A stretch of 64,000 bases of DNA from contig NZ_JAVFVU010000016.1 in NCBI RefSeq assembly GCF_030929615.1, forward strand, positions 62,001-126,000, written 5' to 3'. Every line of letters begins with the position of its first letter. The first letter of the stretch is position 1. The position numbers and the translations under genes are program-made. Of this stretch, positions 19,654-27,558 are shown piece by piece. The notes under the pieces were generated by a model, which worked only from the letters and a program-made list of their open reading frames with translations, did not search any database and had not been told where the DNA came from. Source of the stretch: Dyadobacter sp. LHD-138 (GTDB taxonomy: Bacteria > Bacteroidota > Bacteroidia > Cytophagales > Spirosomataceae).

Positions 19654-19790
19654 AACCTTGTCTTTTATGATAACCCATTCCTAAAATTGAACTATTCCCG
19701 ATTTCTAAAAAATTCAAGGATTGGGAATTTTAGTCAGAAACGACTATTTTAGAACTTTAATATCTACCAATAAGCTCTTACATTTACAGT

Positions 19791-20228
19791 ATGCACGCAT
19801 CTTCTCACACGACCAAAAACATACATCAAGGCAGAAATGTAAAGCGTTTCCGGGAAATGCTTGGAATTAAGTAAGAAGGGCTTGCGTATGAATTGGGTGA
19901 AGATTGGACTCAGAAACGGGTATCACTGCTGAAACAAAAAGAAACCATAGAACAGGACATTTTAGATCAAGTGGCGAAAATATTACAAGTTCCAGCCGAT
20001 GCCATTAAGAACTTTGACGAACAACAAGCCATAAATATTATATCTAATACATTCCACGATACAAATGGTATCGTAAATTACAATCCATCATTCAATATAA
20101 ATCCAATTGATAAATGGGTTGAAGCACTTGAAGAAAACAAAAAACTTTACGAGCGTCTTCTAAAAGCAGAGCAAGATAAAAATGAACTGCTAACCAAGAT
20201 AGTGGAAGGAAAACTAAATCAAAAATAA
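19791..20228 (+). pseudogene. XRE-type regulator gene interrupted by in-frame TAA
   Basis: The frame from ATG 19791 reads through to 20228 in 145 codons except for one TAA at 19872-19874. The residues around it, NVKRFREMLGIK-stop-EGLAYELG-DWTQKRVSLLK, are a helix-turn-helix of the Cro/C1 type in which Gln (CAA) is normal at the stop position. The C-terminal part (LEENKKLYERLLKAEQ) is a coiled-coil tail typical of Bacteroidota XRE regulators. Reinitiation at TTG 19893 would give a 111-residue protein lacking half of the DNA-binding domain. A C-to-T change is the simplest cause. Confidence 0.75.
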
Positions 20229-20362
20229 TCTTACACCAGTCCCGACGGGAAACAGTTTCTTGAAGCCACCTATTTCCATTGAATTACCGTTGCGGAAGGT
20301 CGTAAGCCTTAAACTCCCAATATAAGTCTAGAAAATGGCACAAAAGCTGAACTTGCAATTCA

Positions 20363-20427
20363 GTTAGTTTAGTTTTTTGCCTCAAATCTAAACTAACGAA
20401 CTACCTTGGTTTAGATTCGAGGCAAAA
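20363..20427 (+). repeat. two mutually exclusive hairpins
   Basis: GTTAGTTTAG (20363-20372) pairs with CTAAACTAAC (20388-20397), 10 of 10. The 19 bases at 20375-20393 pair with 20409-20427, 18 of 19. The arms share 20388-20393, so only one hairpin can form at a time, a layout like an attenuator. It lies about 260 bases before hipB. Confidence 0.5.
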
Positions 20428-20584
20428 TTTAGAACATTTACTCCACAAAAAGATCTTCTTTTTAATACCTATTACAGCAGGTTTGTTCTTTGTTTGCGAA
20501 CACAGAACAAGATTTCCCCACATACCTTAGTCATTTTATCTTTTAGAAACAGAATACTCATTTATAGGATCAAAAACATGAATA

Positions 20585-20686
20585 TTATATGTAAAAGAAT
20601 ATAATTCTGATTAACCATTAACATTTTGTATGCTTTTACATATAAAATTTATTATATTTAAATAATTATATGCTTAAACGTATAAA
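20585..20686 (+). promoter_or_regulatory. operator-like dyads before hipB
   Basis: Three related elements are seen: TTATATGTAAAAGAATATAA at 20585-20604, GTATGCTTTTACATATAA at 20629-20646 and ATATGCTTAAACGTATAA at 20668-20685. All share TATAYG or TATGC next to an A/T core and are approximate palindromes. The last ends one base before the hipB ATG, so a bound repressor would cover the start. HipB-type autorepression at several dyads is known for hip operons. Confidence 0.6.
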
Positions 20687-20917
20687 ATGGAAAGATTAGC
20701 AGAATTCGTTAAGCAAAAAAGAAAACTAGCCCAATTGACTCAGGAAGACCTGGCGTCCAGGGCCGGAGTCGCACTTACGGTAATCCGAAAAATTGAGCAG
20801 AATAAAGGAAATCTGAATCTTGAAAAAGTGAATCAGGTACTCCGAATGTTCGGACACGAGCTAGCTCCGGTAAGTAGTAAGGATCTAAACCCAACAAACC
20901 AGGAGCAGCCGCTATGA
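20687..20917 (+). CDS. HipB-like antitoxin/repressor, XRE family
   Basis: The product is a 76-residue protein that is almost all helix-turn-helix: FVKQKRKLAQLTQEDLASRAGVALTVIRKIEQ (residues 8-39) and a short C-terminal segment with FGHELAPV. This matches HipB-type Cro/C1 antitoxins. It is the first gene of a three-gene unit and its stop overlaps the next ATG by 4 bases (20914-20917). The start is fixed by the complete HTH and by the operator-like dyad immediately before it, which leaves no leader for a Shine-Dalgarno site. Confidence 0.88.
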   Translation: MERLAEFVKQKRKLAQLTQEDLASRAGVALTVIRKIEQNKGNLNLEKVNQVLRMFGHELAPVSSKDLNPTNQEQPL

Positions 20918-21246
20918 GACAGGCAAAAATATTTTACAAGGATGTAGAAGCAGGACACCTTACTGAGACAGACGACGGTCTTTACCAGTTTCGGTATCTG
21001 GACGAATACGTACAGAACTACCCGAATCAATTTATTAGTTTTTCAATGCCGGTAGTCTCTGCCATGTATACGGATAAACGCCTTTTCCCTTTTTTTGACG
21101 GACTTATTCCTGAAGGATGGCTTTTGGATATTGCGTCAAAAAGCTGGAAAATAAACTTAAATGACCGTATGGGACTTCTGTTGGTTTGTTGCCAAAATTG
21201 TATTGGCGCTGTGAGTGTAATACCAATTGCAGACGATCATGAATAA
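20914..21246 (+). CDS. HipS-like protein (free HipA N-terminal subdomain)
   Basis: This 110-residue protein corresponds to the N-terminal subdomain of HipA as a separate product: ISFSMPVVSAMYTDKRLFPFFDGLIPEGWLLD and a terminal GAVSVIP. In the described E. coli HipBST system the HipS protein has this size and origin and neutralises the HipT kinase; the same role is inferred here from order and domain content. The usual G-x-DCIGAV segment reads CCQNCIGAV, with three cysteines in a short stretch. It overlaps hipB by 4 bases and hipT by 8. Confidence 0.82.
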   Translation: MRQAKIFYKDVEAGHLTETDDGLYQFRYLDEYVQNYPNQFISFSMPVVSAMYTDKRLFPFFDGLIPEGWLLDIASKSWKINLNDRMGLLLVCCQNCIGAVSVIPIADDHE

Positions 21247-22189
21247 CTGTTTATATTGCTACAAGCCGTTGGATAAACAAGCATCAGGCGATTTTCACGA
21301 GGCTTGCAGTATGAAGTTTTTTAGGACAAAAACGCCGCCTGTTTTTGATTATTCGCTTGCTCAGATGAAAGATCTGGCCAAAGATGTAGTGGAGCGCAGC
21401 GTTACAGTACCAGGTGTGCAACCAAAATTGTCTTTAACGATTGTTAGTGAGGCACTGGAAACCGGGCGTGGAAAAAGATTGACAATCGTTGGAGCACTTG
21501 GCGGTAATTTCATTTTGAAACCACCTTCCGAAAATTACCCTGAAATGCCTCAGAACGAGCATGTAACTATGCGTATCGCCGAAGAGGCTTTTGGCATGCG
21601 TACAGTTCCTTCGAGTCTGATCCGATTGCAGTCTGGTGAACTCGCATATATTACCAAACGTATAGACCGGACTGACAATGGAGACAAAATCCACATGCTC
21701 GATATGTTTCAGATCCTTGAAGCTTTTGATAAATACAAAAGTTCGATGGAACGTGTTGGGAAGGCTATAAACGCCTACTCCAGTAACACGCTACTTGATC
21801 TGTTGTATTACTTTGAACTGTCGGTTTTCAGCTTCCTTACCGGCAACAACGATATGCACCTAAAGAACTTTTCAATGATCAATGGTGGTAATGACTGGAC
21901 TTTGGCTCCTGCTTATGATCTGTTAAATGTGAGTATCGCGAATCCGGATGATAATGAAGAGCTCGCGTTAACGCTGGATGGCAAAAAAAGAAAATTAAAG
22001 CTGGATCATTTTATCCAGTTCGGACTAGGATTGGGCCTAAACGAGCGACAAATACAGAATACCTTTAAACGATTTCAAAACAAAAAAGACGTTGCTTTCA
22101 AGTGGCTGGATAATTCATTCCTCTCAGATGAATACAAGCAATCCTATAAAGACGTTATGCATCACAGATATTCGATTCTGAAAATGTGA
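21239..22189 (+). CDS. HipT-like serine/threonine kinase toxin with N-terminal zinc-knuckle motif
   Basis: The product has 316 residues from ATG 21239. A TTG at 21227 is a less likely start, since the ATG overlaps the hipS stop in the usual coupled way. The HipA C-terminal kinase domain is complete: Gly-rich loop S54-V-T-V-P-G-V-Q-P-K63, Lys94 in FILKP, catalytic N204-D205-x-H207 with N210, and D227 in YDLLN. S54 and T56 match the loop positions that are autophosphorylated in HipA/HipT proteins. The N-terminus has C4-x2-C7, H20 and C23, a likely metal knuckle. Family members phosphorylate aminoacyl-tRNA synthetases and arrest growth; the target here is unknown. Confidence 0.88.
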   Translation: MNNCLYCYKPLDKQASGDFHEACSMKFFRTKTPPVFDYSLAQMKDLAKDVVERSVTVPGVQPKLSLTIVSEALETGRGKRLTIVGALGGNFILKPPSENYPEMPQNEHVTMRIAEEAFGMRTVPSSLIRLQSGELAYITKRIDRTDNGDKIHMLDMFQILEAFDKYKSSMERVGKAINAYSSNTLLDLLYYFELSVFSFLTGNNDMHLKNFSMINGGNDWTLAPAYDLLNVSIANPDDNEELALTLDGKKRKLKLDHFIQFGLGLGLNERQIQNTFKRFQNKKDVAFKWLDNSFLSDEYKQSYKDVMHHRYSILKM

Positions 22190-22213
22190 TTGGTGAATTA
22201 ATTGGGGAGTGTA

Positions 22214-22280
22214 AGAGTATGATTTGGATTAAACTAATAACGACTGGTTCTCATTATTAGTTTAATCCAAAACATACTCT
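22214..22280. repeat. 27-bp hairpin after the hip operon
   Basis: The arms 22214-22240 and 22254-22280 pair at 26 of 27 positions around a 13-base loop. No T run follows. It may end the hip transcript, stabilise the mRNA 3' end or be a small palindromic insertion. Confidence 0.75.
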
Positions 22281-22323
22281 AATCAAATAACTCTTCGTTT
22301 ACTTGAAAACAATTGCAGTATAG

Positions 22324-23283
22324 ATGTATTACAACCAATTTTTGATTGAGCTTCGCAGAAATAAGGCACTTTATTACATAAAGAATCTAGCAAGACAACT
22401 GATCCCTTCCAAATTGTAGAGGATTAATCTTAAAAGAAAATTATCCAGTATTCAAGAATACAATGAAAGCAAAATAAATGATCGGTTAAACTACTATAAC
22501 AAGCTTGACGGAAATGTGAACCTTGGCATTGGAGCGCCCCCCCTACACAAATTAAAAATTCTCAAATCTCCGAAGTCATACAACTTCGACTTATTCGAAT
22601 ACATTAGATATTTTGATAAAAACTTGAAAGCGAATTTCCTTTTTGGGGGTATCACTTACATTCCTGACGTTCCTTCTATACTGAAAAGTCGACCTATTTC
22701 TGAACACAATAACAATTCTATATTGTTAAAACTGGATAAAAAACGGCATTTTGTATTCATTGACGATAAAATAAAATTCAGGGACAAGTCCAATAAATTA
22801 ATAGGACGAGGTGCAATGACACAACCCCATCGATTGAAGTTTATGGATATGTATTTCAGTAATCCGATATGTGACTTAGGCCATGTTGGTAAAAATAATA
22901 GTAATGCTAATTGGTTAAAGCCTAAACTATCTATTGTTGAACATTTAAAGTATAAATTTATTTTAAGCCTTGAAGGTAACGACGTTGCAACCAATCTAAA
23001 ATGGATTATGTCTTCCAATTCGATAGCAGTCATGCCCACTCCGAAATTTGAAACCTGGTTTATGGAAGGAAAACTGATCCCCGACTTTCATTATATTCAT
23101 ATTGAGGACGATTATTCAAATTTAGAGCAAAAGCTTTCCTACTTTATAGAACATACTGATAAGGCAGAAGCTATTATTAAAAATGCCCATAATTTTGTTC
23201 AGGAATTTCAGGATAAGAAGACGGAGGATTTGTTGGCTTTACTCGTGTTAGAAAAATATTTTAAATGCACACCGGTTAACTGA
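22324..23283 (+). pseudogene. LpsA/GT90-like glycosyltransferase, in-frame TAG
   Basis: The frame from ATG 22324 to 23283 would code for 319 residues but has a TAG at 22417-22419, after residue 31. Upstream of the stop the sequence YYIKNLARQLIPSKL and downstream KRKLSSIQEYNES, then RLNYYNKLDG, form one continuous family N-terminus. The body has LEGNDVATNLKWIMSSNS and ETWFMEGKLIPDFHYI, the hallmark of the lipopolysaccharide core (LpsA, CAP10-like, GT90) family. Translation from GTG 22516 would give 255 residues without the start of the domain. CAG-to-TAG is the simplest change. Confidence 0.72.
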
Positions 23284-23447
23284 ATTGGAAAGTGCCCCAA
23301 AATAGTACATCAGAATTCATTTTACAGCCTCGTCTCGACCGGCACAAAAATTTAAATTTTTAAAAGAATCAGTCTTGATTTCCACAGAATACATTTTATT
23401 AGCGTAAATTAATTTGAGTTACTTTTTATTTACAAAACTTCAATTAA

Positions 23448-24905
23448 ATGCGCTATTATATTTATCTGGTAATGCTTTTTTCGACAGTGTTCATCGGAAC
23501 TACCGGTTGTGAGAAGAATGCTAAGCACTCAGTTAAAATATTCATTAATTTTCCGAAGGCTGCGGGGGATACTGTCATTGTGGGAAGAACGAATATGATA
23601 AGTCTAGCCAGTATCGAATTGGCGAAAGTACGGCTGGATAGTACAGGAAAAGGCGTGGTAGAAGTGGCAGTGAAAGAGCCGTTTTTTGCTTTTATAAACA
23701 ACGGTAAAAACATAGCGGCAGGTATTTTGATCTTACCGGGACAGAATTTTCAGATTCGGTCTGATGAAGCCGGAACAAAGCTTTCATTACGTTTTGAGGG
23801 TGATGGGGCAGCGGTCAATCAGGTTTATTATGAGATGCAGCAAGTAAGTTCTGTTTTCAATAAATGGAATGGTAGTTATTCTTTCCGGCTTGAAGCGAAT
23901 GAATTTTTGAAAGCAAAAGATTCCTTGCAAAGAAGTTATGATCAATTGTTGGGCAAACTTAAAACCGATCCGGAAATATCTGCAGAAAAGCTGGACCTGC
24001 TTAAACGGCATGCTGATATGCATGTAATTTTCTACCAATATAATTTTGCCGCAGGGAAGGATTTCGCAGAAATTCCGCTTTCAGTAAGGGAAGTAGTTGA
24101 AAATTTTCCGGTTGATACAATAGCGCTGAAAGTCGGTGTGTTCGACTATGGACTAATTGGTGGCTTTTTTTATAATAACCAGATCAGTAATGCTATTTAT
24201 GAAGAGAATGAGAAAGTAGGGGCCGATACCCTGGATGCTATTTTTCCAGCATTGGTTGAAAACAAAATAAAAGCCAGCCATTATCCGAAGTCCGTCGAAG
24301 ATTTTCTGCGCGTCAAAAGTGCCAGTGTTCAAATTGCATTGAATGGTCTAACACCTGATCTGCGTATGCTTGCGAAAACACTAGAACAGCAAGTGCCTTC
24401 CAAGGAATATAAAAGTGTGCTCCGTGAAGATGTGGACCGATGGGAAAAAATTGGCCCCGGCAAACCCGCCCCAAATTTCTCTGGCATAACCCCGGATGGT
24501 AAGCAACTGGCGCTGTCGGATTTGCGAGGAAAAGTGGTATATGTCGACATTTGGGCGACCTGGTGTGGACCCTGCATAAGCGCGTTCCCAGATTCCAAAA
24601 AAGTGCAGGCAGCGTTTAAAGGCAACGACCGGATCGCATTTCTGTACGTATCGGTAGACCGCGATACCCTGGCCTGGAAGAAAATGGTGGTCGGCGGTAA
24701 AGTGCCCGATGGGATACATATACTTAGCGGAACCGATAAGCCCGAATCCGTTTGGAACCTTTACCATGTTTGGGGCATTCCGCGCTACCTGCTGATAGAC
24801 GAACGTGGCCGGATGGTAGCCACGCACGCAGCACACCCGTCGACCGGCAATGCCCAGGAAAAACTGCGGAAGGTGTTGGCAGCAAGCAGTTTTGCGCAGA
24901 AGTAG
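23448..24905 (+). CDS. TlpA-family thioredoxin-like lipoprotein
   Basis: The product has 485 residues. A lipoprotein signal (FIGTTGC, Cys21) is followed by a poorly conserved domain (22-340) typical of Bacteroidota proteins with DUF4369-like N-termini. A C-terminal TlpA/AhpC-type thioredoxin fold follows, with PGKPAPNFSGITPDGK and the active site W372-C373-G-P-C376. The cis-Pro segment is WGIPRYLLIDERG. It probably acts as a disulfide reductase in the periplasm. It stands alone in the island, and the C-terminal third is visibly richer in G+C than the first part. Confidence 0.87.
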   Translation: MRYYIYLVMLFSTVFIGTTGCEKNAKHSVKIFINFPKAAGDTVIVGRTNMISLASIELAKVRLDSTGKGVVEVAVKEPFFAFINNGKNIAAGILILPGQNFQIRSDEAGTKLSLRFEGDGAAVNQVYYEMQQVSSVFNKWNGSYSFRLEANEFLKAKDSLQRSYDQLLGKLKTDPEISAEKLDLLKRHADMHVIFYQYNFAAGKDFAEIPLSVREVVENFPVDTIALKVGVFDYGLIGGFFYNNQISNAIYEENEKVGADTLDAIFPALVENKIKASHYPKSVEDFLRVKSASVQIALNGLTPDLRMLAKTLEQQVPSKEYKSVLREDVDRWEKIGPGKPAPNFSGITPDGKQLALSDLRGKVVYVDIWATWCGPCISAFPDSKKVQAAFKGNDRIAFLYVSVDRDTLAWKKMVVGGKVPDGIHILSGTDKPESVWNLYHVWGIPRYLLIDERGRMVATHAAHPSTGNAQEKLRKVLAASSFAQK

Positions 24906-25259
24906 GGATACGAGCCACTAGCATACCGTCGCCAACCGAATTCCAGTCCAGCAGGGGAAATTCGGCTCCCGTGTCCAGAGCGGCTGAGCTTCATCAGATA
25001 GTTGGTTGTTCTAGTGGATTGTAATTAATTGCAATCCTTCAATTTTAAAATTCAGAGTTAAACCTCCCCCCATAAAAACCGGGTAGTGCTTAACCAATGT
25101 AGTTCGCATAAACACTAGTCATTATAGATGTGCCTGAAAATGGTGGTTTTGTGAGAGAGGTAGAGGCAGCTTATGAACCAAGAAATTATCGTTTCTAGGA
25201 CCAATTCTATTATTGTATCCCGGCTTCTCTAGCTTTTTTATAATTAGATAGCTGGTTAG
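24906..25259. other. intergenic region in the island
   Basis: No gene is supported in this 354-base stretch. A 7-bp stem CCGAATT/AATTCGG lies at 24936-24965. The first 100 bases are G+C-rich and the rest is A+T-rich. Confidence 0.4.
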
Positions 25260-26294
25260 CTAGTCATTTCCTCTAAAGAAGTACTTCTCTGATTCAGTCT
25301 GTTCAGAGTGCCAACGTTCCCATTGCACTTCTTCATATTTGAATTTTTTTCGATCAACAATTCTCGTTACTAACCTGGTTACTTCATCATCCGCTGTATT
25401 GGCATAGACATATCTATGTGCATGTTGGGCAATGATGCGACGCAAGAGAATGGTTTGTTCCTCAGAAAATCGACTGCCTCTTGGAGGTGGGTAATGGCCA
25501 ACTTTCGTATATAACATGTGTTCAGGGCTAAGAGGCATTAAAATCTCTGACCCTTTACAATCCCATCCACCATTGAAATTATACCTTTCCTTTGAAAAGA
25601 AATTTAATCTGATAACAGGTTTATCAGTAGTGAACCACCACAATCCTTTCGCTGAGTGCATTATCCGCCACTTGTGCTTATGTAGAATATTGACAGTGTT
25701 TCTTAACTGATGTTCAATCGCCCAAAGCCAGGATGCTCTGCTAGCAGCAGTCTCCGCCTTTAAAATGCCAAATTCTTCATCCTCTTTTATTTCTGTGGTG
25801 ATCTTCAACGGAAGAGTTAGGCTAGCGTCATTAATGGGCACATTACGTTGATGTCCCTGTTCGATCTTCTGTGTAGCATCTAACAGAATTTTATAAAATT
25901 CCTTATCTACAAATTTTGTATACCTATCGAGATGTTCCAGCAGACGAGCTGGAGTACGAAGATCATGCAGAGCCAAAAAAAGTGCCAATTTGGTCCAGTT
26001 ATCTGGTGTAAGTCGTTCTTCATTAATAACATTCTGAATAACAGGCCAAGCTGGGGATTCGAATTCATCCGCAAACCATCGTTCGATCTCATCTTCTCGA
26101 TTTTCAGAAAATGGTCGAGAATAAAGTTGCTTTCTGTAAGCTATTCCATTTATTTGTCTTTCGCTCCATAATGGAACATTTTCATGAGAGACAAGTTTTT
26201 GATAAAGAAAGACCTTGCCAGGAGTTGATTCCCAGTTCCGTAAATAAGCTTCTTGAATGTAGTGATTTTTTACTCTTAATTCCATTTCCGCCAT
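25260..26294 (-). CDS. DUF4238 domain protein
   Basis: The product has 344 residues and no signal or membrane segment. The start KNHYIQEAYLRNW, then the long helical middle with LALFLALHDLRTPARLLEHL and WRIMHSAKGLWWFTTDKPVIRLN are the DUF4238 pattern. Members are scattered across bacteria, often in accessory regions; the biochemical role is unknown to me. The gene appears intact while many island neighbours are broken, and it points against them. A defence or toxin role would fit the setting but is not shown by motifs. Confidence 0.8.
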   Translation of the reverse strand: MAEMELRVKNHYIQEAYLRNWESTPGKVFLYQKLVSHENVPLWSERQINGIAYRKQLYSRPFSENREDEIERWFADEFESPAWPVIQNVINEERLTPDNWTKLALFLALHDLRTPARLLEHLDRYTKFVDKEFYKILLDATQKIEQGHQRNVPINDASLTLPLKITTEIKEDEEFGILKAETAASRASWLWAIEHQLRNTVNILHKHKWRIMHSAKGLWWFTTDKPVIRLNFFSKERYNFNGGWDCKGSEILMPLSPEHMLYTKVGHYPPPRGSRFSEEQTILLRRIIAQHAHRYVYANTADDEVTRLVTRIVDRKKFKYEEVQWERWHSEQTESEKYFFRGND

Positions 26295-26632
26295 ACTTCA
26301 AATAAGTGAAAATTATTCGTTATTAAAAGTATTAGCACTTACATTCTAAAATTGTGAAAGAAAGGTTATTGACGTTATCGGACCTGTTAGCAAAGCTCAT
26401 ACAAACTCAACGAAACCGGATGGCATCAGCTTTCCACAATTCGTCAACTTGAAGATGATCGTCTAAATTGTGAAAATTGTTGGAATTAAAATGTCCGCAA
26501 AAACGGACGTTCTACGGGATTTTTTAATGACCGCGAAATGTATCGCATTCGTATCAAATACCAATACCAAATTGTCATCTCATTACATAAAATCCTACTT
26601 TTGGAAAGTTACCAGATTAGTGGGATCCCAAT
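26295..26632. other. intergenic region before the first recombinase copy
   Basis: No gene is seen in these 338 bases. TACTTTTG at 26596-26603 fits a Bacteroidota -7 element 29 bases before the recombinase ATG at 26633. Confidence 0.35.
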
Positions 26633-27199
26633 ATGAAAATAGGATACGCAAAAGTTTCAACCCAGGGCCAGGTACTGGATATGCAGATTGACGAGTTGAA
26701 GCTTGCATAATGCCAGCAGATATTTCAGGAGACTCATCAAGCAAAGAGCGCTCACAACTTTTGAAGATGCTGGAAATACTCAGGGAAGGCGATACGGTAG
26801 TGGTCTACAAGCTTGACCGGCTCGGAAGATCATTACGGAAGCTGGTTAACCTGATTACTCAGCTGGAAGAAAGGAAAATTGAGTTTATTTCTTTAAAGGA
26901 TGCCATTGATACTTCGACCGTCCAAGGAACGTTTTTTCTGAACATTTTTGCTTCATTGGCCGAATTCGAAAGGGATATCATCCGGGAACACACCAGGGCA
27001 GGACTTTCAGCTGCACGTGCCCGGGGACGTATGGGTGGCAAAAAAAGGACTTAGTCCGGATGCCCTTAAAAAGGCGAAAACCGCGGTGATGCTATACAAG
27101 GAAAAGAAAACTGCCGAAGAGATTGCCGACATCATTGCCGTAGGACGCTCGACGGTGTACCGTTATCTGGAAGCGATGGGACAAAAGAGGAGTTTGTAA
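26633..27199 (+). pseudogene. serine recombinase (resolvase/invertase), copy 1, broken
   Basis: The N-terminus KIGYAKVSTQ has the catalytic serine (S9). The gene is then damaged at three points seen by comparison with copy 2: a TAA at 26708-26710 in place of the Lys codon AAG, a loss of about 4 bases near 26735-26750, and a 2-base loss in an A run at about 27041-27048. The middle frame carries VVYKLDRLGRSLRKLVNLI and SLAEFERDIIREHTRAGL; the last frame carries the helix-turn-helix AEEIADIIAVGRSTVYRYL. The intact protein would be about 190 residues, like Tn3-type resolvases and DNA invertases. Confidence 0.88.
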
Positions 27200-27558
27200 G
27201 TTAGACATTCGTATCAAAATATTACACGTATAATAATTATGCTGATAACAACGCAAACAAATGGCCTCACAAATAATAATAGTTTTAATCCTGACTTTTG
27301 TAATTAGCCTAAAGGCAATTTTCAAAAGCCCTGTTACAGAAGAGCATAAAACTGGTTTTTGGATATAGGCTAAAAAATAATCTCTTTTGCACTAATGTTA
27401 GTATACGGCATGTATTCATTCGCTCTTATTGGCGATAGTCAACAAACTTTCTTTATTCAGATGATATTTGTTTCAAAACTCCGCGAGGTAATTACTCCTG
27501 TCTTTGCCTCAGGTATTTGCTCCGTTCGCAATTATTTGTGTTTTAGCATGTGTAGGCA
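27200..27558 (+). other. region with remnant of a small membrane protein
   Basis: An ATG at 27261 opens a 35-residue frame to 27368 (hydrophobic IIIVLILTFVISLKAIF, then SPVTEEHKTGFWI). After a frame change there is another hydrophobic stretch (ALMLVYGMYSFALIG) in the same direction. This looks like a decayed small membrane-protein gene of about 80-90 residues. Support is limited to composition and continuity. Confidence 0.3.

Larger units (their letters stand above)
20229..20686. other. AT-rich region upstream of hipB
   Basis: No gene is visible in this 458-base stretch. It contains two overlapping inverted repeats (20363-20427) and the operator-like dyads near the hipB start (20585-20686), listed separately. 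Confidence 0.5.

Noticed and set aside
24381..24836. 151-residue minus-strand frame opposite the TlpA lipoprotein
   Set aside because: It opposes the conserved thioredoxin domain, and its composition is that of an antisense shadow.
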